From positions 1 to 64,000 of the forward strand of contig CADCVH010000098.1 in NCBI GenBank assembly GCA_902806085.1: DNA of 64,000 nt, in the 5' to 3' direction. This stretch comes from an uncultured Rubrobacteraceae bacterium (GTDB lineage: Bacteria > Actinomycetota > Rubrobacteria > Rubrobacterales > Rubrobacteraceae). The notes below the pieces were generated by a model. It was not told the origin of the DNA and did not search any database. It worked only from the letters and a program-made list of their open reading frames with translations. Below are positions 41,756 to 49,546 of this stretch, piece after piece. Positions within the stretch are counted from its first letter, which is position 1. Each line of letters begins with the position of its first letter. The translations under genes and the position numbers were made by a program.

Positions 41756-42397
41756 TCACCGCGCGAGGCTCCTGACGGCGACGACGTTGTCGGTGACGGT
41801 GACCCTCTGTCCGTTCGGGCCGGTTGCCTCGCGCTCGCGGGCTTCGAGCCTTTCGGTGCGCCATCCGTCGGGGCTCAGGTCGAGCGGGGCCAACGTCTCC
41901 TCGGGGTAGGCCCACGAGCTGGGGCTGACCGAGGCGTGGTCGACGATCAGCAGGAGGCCACCGGGCGTCACAGCGCCCGCCGCCTTTTGCAGGACTCGGA
42001 CGCGTGGAAACTCAATCGGCGAGTGCAGGTACTGGGCGGAGACCAGGTCGAAGGCGCCCGGGGGGAGGGCGACGGCGAGGTCGTGCCGCCGGAAGTCGAT
42101 GCGGTCGGCGACGCCGGCCGTGGCCGCGTCCGCCGCCGCCCTATCGAGGGCCGTGGTGGATACGTCGACGGCGGTCACCCTCCAGCCCCGCCGGGCGAGC
42201 CAGATCGCGTCGCCCCCTTCGCCGCAGCCGAGGTCCAACGCGGTGCCCGGACGCAGGCTTCCCGCGATGTCGACCAGGACGGGGTTCGGCCTCCCGCTCC
42301 ACACGCGTTCGCGCCCGCGGTAATGGTCCTCCCAGAACCGCTCGGCCTCCACGTCGCCACGGCCTTCTCGATGCTCTGCGTGAAGCTCGTCGCCCAA
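41756..42397 (-). CDS. Class I SAM-dependent methyltransferase
   Basis: A 213-aa methyltransferase: ERFWEDHYRGRERVWSGRPNPVLV lead, motif I ALDLGCGEGGDAIWLARRGW, VTAVDVS, then FDLVSAQYLHSP and PGGLLLIVDHASV. This type is known in Actinobacteria as the C-terminal half of bifunctional thioredoxin-reductase-like/methyltransferase proteins, and the remnant of such a reductase lies just upstream. TTG start with AGGAGG 8 bases before it shows it is translated separately here. Substrate unknown. Confidence 0.85.
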   Translation of the reverse strand: MGDELHAEHREGRGDVEAERFWEDHYRGRERVWSGRPNPVLVDIAGSLRPGTALDLGCGEGGDAIWLARRGWRVTAVDVSTTALDRAAADAATAGVADRIDFRRHDLAVALPPGAFDLVSAQYLHSPIEFPRVRVLQKAAGAVTPGGLLLIVDHASVSPSSWAYPEETLAPLDLSPDGWRTERLEAREREATGPNGQRVTVTDNVVAVRSLAR

Positions 42398-42527
42398 CGT
42401 TGTGCCTCCTCTGCATCGCTGTCCTTCTCTGCTGTTTCGTGCCGGGGGCGGGGCCTAGGGGCGGAGGAGCGCCGCACGACGGCTGCGCGCCCGCGGACCG
42501 TGACGGCGTTCGCCGAGCACCCACGCG

Positions 42528-42553
42528 CCGTGGCCGCGGGCCGTGGCCGCGGG
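42528..42553. repeat. 13-bp tandem duplication
   Basis: CCGTGGCCGCGGG occurs twice head to tail inside the broken reductase remnant. The period shifts the reading frame. Confidence 0.85.
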
Positions 42554-42722
42554 CCTTCTCCCGCCCTACCCGCAGCAGCTCTGCCGGGTCCGTGCCGTCG
42601 CGGGTGAGGAACCCGTGGACCCCCGAGGCGGGCGCGTTGCGCGGCAGGCCGGCATCGACGACCAGCGCCGAGCGCCGCGTCCGAACCGGCATCAGCGCGC
42701 CGCCGAACACCACGACGTCGTA
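42528..42722 (-). pseudogene. Remnant of a thioredoxin-reductase-like flavoprotein
   Basis: The minus strand reads YDVVVFGGAL, then MPVRTRRSALVVDAGLPRNAPASGVHGFLTRDG and PAELLRVGREKA. This is the N-terminus of the NAD(P)/FAD oxidoreductase normally joined to the downstream methyltransferase, but the GxGPAGL part of the FAD loop is deleted. After about 60 codons the reading ends at a 13-bp tandem duplication, and the rest of the enzyme (over 200 residues) is gone. Confidence 0.7.
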
Positions 42723-42928
42723 CGTTGCGGGACCTCATCCTTCCGTAGTGCCCGTCCTTCCTTTTGCGCCCCTGGGACGATGTTTTGTCGCGTATCCAGT
42801 ATCGAGGGTAGGTATCGACCCGCAAAGTGTGGATATTCGGGTTTTGTGGGACGATCTTCGGTAGTATCACGGGCGAAAGGCCGTCGGCGTCGGTCGCCGC
42901 GGCCGCCCACCGAAGCAAGGAACGGGTT

Positions 42929-43837
42929 TTGGGCGCGAGAAGGGTTCCGGGCGGACGGGACGGCGGGCTGCCCGTCCGCACATTCGAGGCGGTGCCAGGG
43001 GTGCCGCCCGTGAGCGTTCTGAGGTCCCCCCGCCATGGGCCTCACCGGGGCGAGCCGCCGGGACGAGCCCACACCCACGACTTCCTAACACTCGCCTACT
43101 TCGATGGGGGCGGCGGTTCGCTGCGGCTGGGGCGGCGGGAATGGGTGGTGGAGGCGGGGGACGCGTACGTTATCGCCCCGGGCGAGGTAATAGGGGGCGG
43201 CTTCGAGGGGGTCGAGGGTTGGAGGGTATTCTTCCCGGCCGAGGTCCTGGGGGACCGGGCCCCGGGCGCCTTCCTCTCCTGGCGCGCCCACCCGCTGCTC
43301 TTCCCCTTCGTGGGGGGCGAGGCCGGGGGGGCGCAGCGCCTGAAGGTGCCGCCCGAGGATCGGGCCTCGTGGTCCGGACGCTTCGCGGCCCTCGACGCCG
43401 AGCTCCGCGCAAGGCGGGACGGCTACCGGGAGGCGGTCCTCTCGCACCTGACGCTGCTCCTCGTGGAGGTGTCGCGCCTCGCGGCGGACGTCGTGGGCGA
43501 CCTCAGGCTCAGGGACGAACCCCTGCTCGCCGGTGTCTTCGGCTTCATCGAGGAGCGCTACCGGGAGCGGATCTCGCTCAGGGACGTGGCCAGGGCGGTA
43601 GGCCTCTCGCCGGGGCACCTCACCACGGTCGTCGGGCGCAAGACGGGGAGGACGGTCCTTGGGTGGATCACCGAGCGCCGCATGGCCGAGGCGCGGCGCC
43701 TCCTGGTCGAGACCGACCTGTCGGTGGAGGAGGTCGGTCGCAGGGTGGGATACGGGGACGCTGGCTACTTCGCGAGGACCTTCGGGCGCGCCCACGGCAC
43801 CACCCCGCTCGGCTGGCGTCGCGCCGCCCGCCCGTGA
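42929..43837 (+). CDS. AraC-family regulator, cupin type
   Basis: A 302-aa regulator. The N-terminal cupin-like effector domain contains HTHDFLTLAYFDGGGGSLRLG and AYVIAPGEVIGGG; the C-terminal two helix-turn-helices are RISLRDVARAVGLSPGHLTTVVGRKTG and SVEEVGRRVGYGDAGYFARTFGRAHG. The TTG at 42929, with AAGGA upstream, is chosen; the longest ORF from 42827 adds an unlikely N-terminus. It is divergent from the broken reductase and the methyltransferase, which may have been its targets. Confidence 0.85.
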   Translation: MGARRVPGGRDGGLPVRTFEAVPGVPPVSVLRSPRHGPHRGEPPGRAHTHDFLTLAYFDGGGGSLRLGRREWVVEAGDAYVIAPGEVIGGGFEGVEGWRVFFPAEVLGDRAPGAFLSWRAHPLLFPFVGGEAGGAQRLKVPPEDRASWSGRFAALDAELRARRDGYREAVLSHLTLLLVEVSRLAADVVGDLRLRDEPLLAGVFGFIEERYRERISLRDVARAVGLSPGHLTTVVGRKTGRTVLGWITERRMAEARRLLVETDLSVEEVGRRVGYGDAGYFARTFGRAHGTTPLGWRRAARP

Positions 43838-44346
43838 ACCGGGGTGCCGGGCTTCCCTCTAGCCGGCGGCCCTCGCCCGTAAAGGGCCGCCATCCCGAGG
43901 TGAGGGCGGGGCCTGCGAGTCGATCGGGCCCCTCTCACCAGGAGACGATGTCCTCGCCGCGGGAGAGGAGCCAGGCGACCGCAAGCCGCCGTTACCGATG
44001 GTTGTTCTTATCGTTACCTGATCGTCACCCGGTCTCCGCATGGTGCCAACCACAGAGCAACCGGGGAGTCCGGGGGCCAAGACGAAAGGGGCAGGCGATG
44101 AGACGGACGGCGATCTTGGTTATGACGGGGACGGCAGCAACGTACTTACCGTCCACAGAGACCACCACTCGGCATCTTGCCTACCACCGGGAGCATCTCG
44201 CCGTAGTCCCGATGGCCCCCTGAACGCTAGCTTTAGCGTAGACGCTCTGGCAGCGGCACAGGTGTTCCTCGTCGATTACCCGTCGCCGTGGGCTTTCGAC
44301 AGCCCCGGTCCACTGGCCGGGTAATGGGCCCCAGCCTCCAGAGATC
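43838..44346. other. 509-bp stretch without an intact gene; aldo-keto reductase trace
   Basis: On the minus strand near 43936-43985 the reading LAVAWLLSRGEDIVSW followed by a stop matches the end of an aldo-keto reductase helix (LAWLLSRGEDIVPIPGT in the family), so a gene was probably lost here. A short ORF with a good ATG (44098-44223, MRRTAILVMTGTAA) follows a weak GGGG but ends after 41 codons and is not annotated as a gene. Confidence 0.4.
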
Positions 44347-44772
44347 TCACCGCCCCGCCGCAGCCTCCACGTCCTTGACGAGGACGCGCCCACCGGAGCC
44401 GGTGCCCTCCACGCCCGTTGGGTCCACGCCCAACTCCTTCGCCCGACGTTTCGCTGCGTCGGTTACCTCAGGTTCTTCCTGATGGTCCTGCCGGGCCTCC
44501 GTCGAGGCTTCCGGGACGTCGCCGTCGCCGCCTTCCGCCGTCTCGGCGGTCACGAAGCCCCCGTTCTCGTCGTGGGGGTGGTCTTCGGCCTCGTCTGGGC
44601 CGGCGTCGGGCGTCGCCAGCCGTTCTTCGAGGAGGGCCAAGACCTCTCGGTTCGATTCTGCCTGGTCCTCGCGCGCCTGCTCCACGGCCCTGGCGAGCTT
44701 CTCGTTCTCTTTGCGGAGCTTCTTTAGTTCTTTGGCAAGCTCATTTACGGCCTTGTCCATCTTTTTCGCCAC
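44347..44772 (-). CDS. Coiled-coil protein with a C-terminal E3-binding-like domain
   Basis: A 141-aa protein in three parts: a basic coiled coil (about residues 4-52, NELAKELKKLRKENEKLARAV), an acidic disordered linker, and a 40-residue C-terminal domain VTDAAKRRAKELGVDPTGV, then GTGSGGRVLVKDVEAAA. This end is the peripheral-subunit (E3)-binding fold of 2-oxoacid dehydrogenase E2 subunits, here with no lipoyl or catalytic domain. Similar small domains also occur in nucleoid proteins, so DNA binding is an alternative. GTG start. It lies 63 bases after leuD on the same strand. Confidence 0.75.
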   Translation of the reverse strand: MAKKMDKAVNELAKELKKLRKENEKLARAVEQAREDQAESNREVLALLEERLATPDAGPDEAEDHPHDENGGFVTAETAEGGDGDVPEASTEARQDHQEEPEVTDAAKRRAKELGVDPTGVEGTGSGGRVLVKDVEAAAGR

Positions 44773-44835
44773 GCCCTCAACCGCCTCTCGTAGACCGGCA
44801 ACGCCCGGAAGGATGACACAGCCGGGGCGCCGGGG

Positions 44836-45423
44836 CTACAGCACGCTCGGCAGGTACGAGGGCCTGGACTTCTCGAAGGCTTCGAGGTCCTCCTCGTGGG
44901 TGAGCGTCAACCCGATGTCGTCGAGGCCGTTGAGCAGGCGGTAGCGGGCGAAGTTGTCGAAGGCGAAGGGCTCCTCGAAGCCGGGGGCCTTCACGACGCG
45001 GCCTTCGAGGTCGACGAAGACCTCCGTCTCGGGGTCCTCGCGAGCCTGTTCTAGCAGCTCCTCTACGGCGTCCTCGGAGAGTTCCACGGCCAGCAGGCCG
45101 ATCTTGGCGCAGTTGTTTTTGAAGATGTCGGCGAAGGACGGGGCTATGACGGCGCCGAAGCCGTAGTCCTGGATGGCCCAGGGGGCGTGCTCCCGGCTGG
45201 AGCCGCTCCCGAAGTTCTGGCCGGCGAGGAGGACGACCGCGCCCTCGTGCTCGGGCTTGTTGAGGACGAAGTCCGGGTCCTCGCGCCAGGCGGAGAACAG
45301 GAACTGGCCGAAGCCGGTCCGCTCTATGCGCTTGAGGGCGTCGCTAGGCACGATCTGGTCGGTATCGACGTCGTCCCACCCGAGCGGCAACGCCTTGCCT
45401 TCTACCTTCTTTACGGCCTCCAT
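44836..45423 (-). CDS. leuD: 3-isopropylmalate dehydratase small subunit
   Basis: LeuD forms isopropylmalate isomerase with LeuC in leucine biosynthesis. The 195-aa protein carries the swivelling domain: DVDTDQIVPSDALKR, FVLNKPEHEGAVVLLAGQNFGSGSSREHAPWAI with the substrate-loop GSGSSREHA, and FADIFKNNCAKIGLL. Family length is normal. The ATG at 45423 shares its bases with the leuC stop (TAATG), showing tight coupling; the longer ORF-track entry in this frame is a shadow of leuC. Confidence 0.96.
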   Translation of the reverse strand: MEAVKKVEGKALPLGWDDVDTDQIVPSDALKRIERTGFGQFLFSAWREDPDFVLNKPEHEGAVVLLAGQNFGSGSSREHAPWAIQDYGFGAVIAPSFADIFKNNCAKIGLLAVELSEDAVEELLEQAREDPETEVFVDLEGRVVKAPGFEEPFAFDNFARYRLLNGLDDIGLTLTHEEDLEAFEKSRPSYLPSVL

Positions 45424-46826
45424 TAGAGCACCTCCACGGGTACGCCGAGTTCGGACGGGGAGGCGAACCTTCCCATTACGGCCGTCGCCGCGGCCACGGC
45501 CGGGCTGACCAGGTGTGTCCTGCCGCCCTTGCCCTGGCGTCCCTCGAAGTTGCGGTTGCTCGTCGAGGCGCAGCGCTCGCCGGGCTGCAGGATGTCCGGG
45601 TTCATCCCGAGGCACATCGAACACCCCGCGTTGCGCCAGTCGAAGCCGGCCTGCGTGAAGACCTCCATGAGGCCCTCCTCCTCGGCCTGCTTTTTGACGC
45701 GCATCGAGCCAGGCACGACCATCGCCCTGATGCCCTCTTTCACCTTCTGGCCCTCCAGCACCTTCGCGGCGGCGCGCAGGTCCTCTATGCGGGCGTTTGT
45801 GCAGGAGCCGAGGAAGACGGTGTCCACCTCTATCTCCCTGATCGGGGTCCCGGGTTCGAGGTCCATGTACTTGAGCGCGCGCCGGTGGCCGTCGTTCTGG
45901 GGCTCCGGGACGGCGTCGTCGAGGCCGACGGTCTGGGCCGGGTTCGTCCCCCAGGAGACGTAGGGCGCGAGCTCCTCGGCCCGAATCACGACCTCCTTGT
46001 CGTACCCGGCGCCCTCGTCGGTGCGCAAAGCCTTCCACTCCTCGACGGCCCGGTCCCACTCCTCGCCCTTCGGGGCGTACTCGCGGCCCTCGAGGTACTC
46101 GAAGGTGGTCTCGTCGGGGGCGACGAGGCCGGCCCTCGCACCCCCCTCTATGGACATGTTGCAGACGGTCATGCGGCCCTCCATCGAGAGCGAGCGGACC
46201 GCCTCGCCCCGGTACTCGATGACGTGCCCGACCCCGCCGCCCGTGCCGATCCTGTTCAGGATGCCGAGCATGAGGTCCTTGGCCGTCACGTCCGCCGGCA
46301 GCTCGCCCTCGACGGTTACCGCCATCGTCTTCGGGCGGCTCTGGGGGAGGGTCTGGGTCGCCAGGACGTGCTCGACCTCGCTCGTGCCGATGCCGAACGC
46401 CAATGCTCCGAAAGCGCCGTGGGTCGCCGTGTGGGAGTCGCCGCAGACGATGACGAGGCCCGGCTGGGTGAGGCCCGTCTCGGGGCCTATGATGTGGACG
46501 ATGCCCTGGCCGAGGGCGCCCCACTTGTTGAGTGTGACGCCGAACTCCTCGCAGTTGTTCTCGAGCGCCTCCATCTGCTTTTTGGAGACCTCGTCCTCTA
46601 TGGGCATACCTACGGGCGTGGTCGGCACGTTGTGGTCCATGGTGGCGTAGGTGAGGTCGGGCCTACGCACCTTGCGCCCCGCGAGCCTCAGGCCCTCAAA
46701 GGCCTGCGGGCTCGTCACCTCGTGGACGAGGTGCAGGTCCACGTAGAGCAGGTCGGGCTCCCCTTCCGCGCTCCTGACGACGTGCTTTTCCCATACTTTC
46801 TCTACGAGCGTCTTCGGCCTGTCCAT
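45423..46826 (-). CDS. leuC: 3-isopropylmalate dehydratase large subunit
   Basis: LeuC is the aconitase-like subunit that isomerises 2- to 3-isopropylmalate with a [4Fe-4S] cluster. The cluster cysteines are visible in GSCTNAR (about residue 340) and in [10 protein letters not shown] (about 400). Substrate and cluster neighbours include MDHNVPT and [15 protein letters not shown]. At 467 aa it is full length. ATG after GGAAGGAACGCG, 20 bases past the upstream methyltransferase, so it may be read as part of a four-gene transcript. Confidence 0.97.
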   Translation of the reverse strand: MDRPKTLVEKVWEKHVVRSAEGEPDLLYVDLHLVHEVTSPQAFEGLRLAGRKVRRPDLTYATMDHNVPTTPVGMPIEDEVSKKQMEALENNCEEFGVTLNKWGALGQGIVHIIGPETGLTQPGLVIVCGDSHTATHGAFGALAFGIGTSEVEHVLATQTLPQSRPKTMAVTVEGELPADVTAKDLMLGILNRIGTGGGVGHVIEYRGEAVRSLSMEGRMTVCNMSIEGGARAGLVAPDETTFEYLEGREYAPKGEEWDRAVEEWKALRTDEGAGYDKEVVIRAEELAPYVSWGTNPAQTVGLDDAVPEPQNDGHRRALKYMDLEPGTPIREIEVDTVFLGSCTNARIEDLRAAAKVLEGQKVKEGIRAMVVPGSMRVKKQAEEEGLMEVFTQAGFDWRNAGCSMCLGMNPDILQPGERCASTSNRNFEGRQGKGGRTHLVSPAVAAATAVMGRFASPSELGVPVEVL

Positions 46827-46845
46827 CGCGTTCCTTCCCGTCGTA

Positions 46846-47532
46846 TTAATATTCTGCCTTCTTGCGGCCCCCGTAGACCGCGAAGCGGTGGTCCTCGTGC
46901 CGGCATCGGACGCCCTCGAACCCGGCGTCCTTCAGCCAACGTAGCTGGTCGGCCAGGGTCGCGTTCTTGTCCGCCCTCATGCGCCTGAACGCGGCGGCGA
47001 GGTCCTCCTCCGAGGCGCCGGCCTCGCGCACGCGCCGGAGCCACCACTCCTCGTAGCGCGCCTCCTCCTGTGGCGTCCCGCCGAGCACCTGGTCCATGTT
47101 GACGAAGTGGCCGCCCTCGACGAGCGAGCCGTGGACCTTCTCGAAGGTCTCGCGCTTGTCCCCGTCCGTGAGGTGGTGGATGGAGAGCGCCGAGGCGACG
47201 AGGTCGTAGCCGGCGGGGAGGTCCTTGCGGGCAAAGTCCATCACGCGGAACTCGAAGCGTCCCGGCTCGTGGGCGAAGCGCCGGCGCGCGACGCGCAGCA
47301 TCTCCACGGAGAGGTCGACGAGCGTGACCTTCGCCCGCGGAAACCGGCCCGCGATCACGGCACTCAAGAGCCCCGTCCCGGCCCCGAGATCCAGGACCCT
47401 TACCGGCTCATCCTCCCCGAACGGTAAGCCCTCCAGCAGGGCGGCGTAGAGCGCGTCGAGGCCCGGCACGAGCCGCCGGCGGGCCCCGTCGTAGCCGCCG
47501 GCCGCCTCGTCGAAGAGGGCCCCGACGCTCAC
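46846..47532 (-). CDS. Class I SAM-dependent methyltransferase
   Basis: A 228-aa protein: motif [32 protein letters not shown], then [16 protein letters not shown] and a C-terminal [25 protein letters not shown] similar to tellurite-resistance/UbiE-like methyltransferases. GTG start overlapping the stop of the upstream methyltransferase (GTGA), so the two are coupled. Substrate unknown. Position directly before leuC may mean cotranscription rather than a leucine-pathway role. Confidence 0.88.
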   Translation of the reverse strand: MSVGALFDEAAGGYDGARRRLVPGLDALYAALLEGLPFGEDEPVRVLDLGAGTGLLSAVIAGRFPRAKVTLVDLSVEMLRVARRRFAHEPGRFEFRVMDFARKDLPAGYDLVASALSIHHLTDGDKRETFEKVHGSLVEGGHFVNMDQVLGGTPQEEARYEEWWLRRVREAGASEEDLAAAFRRMRADKNATLADQLRWLKDAGFEGVRCRHEDHRFAVYGGRKKAEY

Positions 47533-48314
47533 CCGGCCCCCCCGGAACGGGCCGCCGTCATGTTCAACCTTACGTAGTCGAGGAGCGGGTCGCCGTCTAC
47601 GGACGAGATCTCCTCCGCCACCGCTCCCGCGAAAGGCTCCCTCTCAACCTCCGGCAACTTCTCCAGATGCCCCCCGAGGACGACGGTCGCGAGGAAACGC
47701 GCCAGCTCCCCGACCGACCCGAACCGCGTCGGCTCCTCGTGCAGCCAGGTCTCGACGCCCTCGAACCCGGCGGCCTCCAGCCGCTCCCTCGTCTCGCCGG
47801 CCCCGGCGTAGTTCTTGTCGTCGTCCCAGCCCTCGAAAGAGGAACGGAAACGCTCCCGCGACATGACCTCCCGCGTGGCGCGGGTCGCCCTGGAGATGTT
47901 CCCCTCGCCGCCGCACTGGGCCGCCAGCCGCCCACCCGGCTTCAGGGCGCCCGCGAGGCGCCCGAAGAGGCGGCGGTGGTCTTTTATCCAGTGGAACGTG
48001 GCGGTAGAGAAGACCAGATCCACGGGCTCCTCGACCTCCAGCTCCAGCAAATCCTGGTGCTCCACCCGCACCCGCGACTCCCCCGCGAACCTCCCGCCCG
48101 CAGCCTCCACCATCGCCCGCGACCCGTCGACCGCCAGCACCGTCCCCCGCGGCAACCTCTCCAACAGAAGCCCCGTCACCTTCCCCGTCCCGCACCCCGC
48201 GTCGATAACGTCCTCGTCGCCCCTCAAGTCCACGTGCCCCAGGAACTCGGCCCCCCACCGCGTCTGCGGGGAAGAGAGCCCCTCGTACGCGACGGCGTTC
48301 CACTCGCGCGCCAA
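47529..48314 (-). CDS. Trans-aconitate methyltransferase-like protein
   Basis: A 261-aa methyltransferase resembling Tam: WNAVAYEGLSSPQTRWG start, motif I VIDAGCGTGKVTGLLLERLP, AVDGSRAMVEAA, and VFSTATFHWIKDHRRLFGRLAGALKPGGRL. Tam methylates trans-aconitate, a by-product that inhibits aconitase; LeuC is an aconitase relative encoded in the same run of genes, so an anti-inhibitor role is conceivable but unproven. TTG start; divergent from the IclR gene with a palindrome between them. Confidence 0.85.
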   Translation of the reverse strand: MAREWNAVAYEGLSSPQTRWGAEFLGHVDLRGDEDVIDAGCGTGKVTGLLLERLPRGTVLAVDGSRAMVEAAGGRFAGESRVRVEHQDLLELEVEEPVDLVFSTATFHWIKDHRRLFGRLAGALKPGGRLAAQCGGEGNISRATRATREVMSRERFRSSFEGWDDDKNYAGAGETRERLEAAGFEGVETWLHEEPTRFGSVGELARFLATVVLGGHLEKLPEVEREPFAGAVAEEISSVDGDPLLDYVRLNMTAARSGGAG

Positions 48315-48334
48315 GCTAGGGCCGCCCCTTGTTT

Positions 48335-48366
48335 TGTTTCAACATGTGAGACACAATGTTTAACAT
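48335..48366. promoter_or_regulatory. Probable IclR operator
   Basis: TGTTTCA-ACATG-TGAGACA is an inverted repeat with one mismatch, followed by the perfect palindrome ATGTT-T-AACAT touching the IclR start codon. It sits between the IclR gene and the divergent methyltransferase-leuCD run. Confidence 0.6.
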
Positions 48367-49071
48367 ATGGACAGTATAGGAGAAGCGCGGGTTGGGGGCA
48401 AGAGCGGGGTTGGGGTTTTGGACAAGGCGGTTGGGATTCTATCCTTTCTGGCCGAGGGCGGGCCGGCGACTCTGGCGGGGGTGGTGCGGGGGACGGGGTT
48501 GGCGCGTCCGACGGCGTACCGGCTGTTGTCGGCGCTGGAGGCGCACGGGCTGGTGGCGCGGGAGGAGGGGCGGTACTACCTCGGGCTGCGGCTCTTGAGT
48601 TGGGGGGGAAGGGCGGTGGGGTCGGCGCTGGTCGGGGCCGCCATGCCGGTGCTCGAGGCGCTGCGGGACAGGACCGGGGAGAGCACGCAGCTCTACGTGA
48701 AAGAGGGGGACCGCCGGGTGTGCGTGGCCTCGGTGGAGCGGACGGGCGGGGGGCTGCGGGACGCGGTGCCCGTGGGGGCGGTGCTGCCGCTGGGGCACGG
48801 TTCCGGGGGTAGGGTGCTTCTGGCGTGGTCGGAGGGTGCGGAAGCGCCGGATCTCGCGGAGACCCGGGCCCTGGGGTGGGCGGAGAGCGTGGCCGAGCGG
48901 GAGGCCGGCGTGGCGAGCGTCAGCGCGCCCGTCCTCGGCCCCGACGGGGGCTTGAGGGCGGCGGTGTGCGCCAGCGGCCCGGTCTCGCGGCTCGGCGAGC
49001 ACCCGGGGGAGAGGCTGGCGGGGCTGGTGGTGGAGGCGGCGCGGGAGATACAGGAGGCCGGGGTCCGCTAG
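48367..49071 (+). CDS. IclR-family regulator, NdgR/LtbR-like
   Basis: A 234-aa IclR protein. The winged helix (VLDKAVGILSFLAEGGPATLAGVVRGTGLARPTAYRLLSALEAHGLV) is followed by the GAF-like effector domain (GESTQLYVKEGDRRVCVASVE, VPVGAVLPLGHGSGGRVLLAW, SVSAPVLGPDGGL). IclR regulators of this size next to leuCD are the actinobacterial NdgR/LtbR group that controls leucine and other amino-acid genes. Here two methyltransferase genes separate it from leuC. ATG lies at the end of an 11-bp palindrome, suggesting autoregulation. Confidence 0.88.
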   Translation: MDSIGEARVGGKSGVGVLDKAVGILSFLAEGGPATLAGVVRGTGLARPTAYRLLSALEAHGLVAREEGRYYLGLRLLSWGGRAVGSALVGAAMPVLEALRDRTGESTQLYVKEGDRRVCVASVERTGGGLRDAVPVGAVLPLGHGSGGRVLLAWSEGAEAPDLAETRALGWAESVAEREAGVASVSAPVLGPDGGLRAAVCASGPVSRLGEHPGERLAGLVVEAAREIQEAGVR

Positions 49072-49182
49072 GGCGGTATGCGGGGGTGCCGGGTGCCTGC
49101 GAACCGCGCGGTCTCGCCGCGACGGCCGGGGTTTGTGGGCCGTCGCTGGCGGCGTGTGCTACGGCGGCGGGCGCTTACGGTC

Positions 49183-49285
49183 GCGCTGCGCAGCAAGAAG
49201 GAGATCTCGGGCCTCAGGCGGGCGGGGGACCTCGTCGCCCGTGCTCTCGCCCTGATCCGCCCCCGCGTTCGCGCCGGGGTCGGGC
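49183..49285 (+). pseudogene. Fragment of a methionine aminopeptidase-type gene
   Basis: LRSKKEISGLRRAGDLVARALALI and RPRVRAGVG match the first helix region of methionine aminopeptidase/pita-bread enzymes (family: KSPEEIEKMRRAGRLVAEAL). Nothing of the catalytic part follows. Confidence 0.5.
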
Positions 49286-49412
49286 TCGGCTCAAGGTGCT
49301 CGGCCAGGAACGCTTCGGTCGGCGCCCATCCCGGTACGACGGCGGCGGGGTGCAGGTTGACGAGGTCCAGCAGGGCCGGCAGATGGGTCCGCTCGTAGGG
49401 TAGTACGCGCAA
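49280..49412 (-). pseudogene. N-terminal fragment of a GNAT acetyltransferase
   Basis: MRVLPYERTHLPALLDLVN and AAVVPGWAPTEAFLAEHLE resemble the first 45 residues of a GNAT-type protein (TTG start with AAGGGG upstream). The rest is missing; the similarity ends where the aminopeptidase fragment begins on the other strand. Confidence 0.5.
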
Positions 49413-49546
49413 GATAAGTTCCCCTTCCCGGTAACGGTCGGAGTCCAGGCCGCACCGGGGGAGGACGCGCGTGTTCGATGGTGCCGCGTCAGATCACGCC
49501 GGCATCCTAACCCCCGTCCCCGCGGGCACAACCCGCGCGAGGGGCG

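Noticed and set aside
44098-44223. 41-codon ORF with a signal-peptide-like start
   Set aside because: Hydrophobic stretch too short, no lipobox, poor ribosome binding site and no family; kept only as a remark.
45513-46988. 491-aa plus-strand ORF over leuC
   Set aside because: Antisense of leuC; composition is typical of reverse-frame reading in GC-rich genes.
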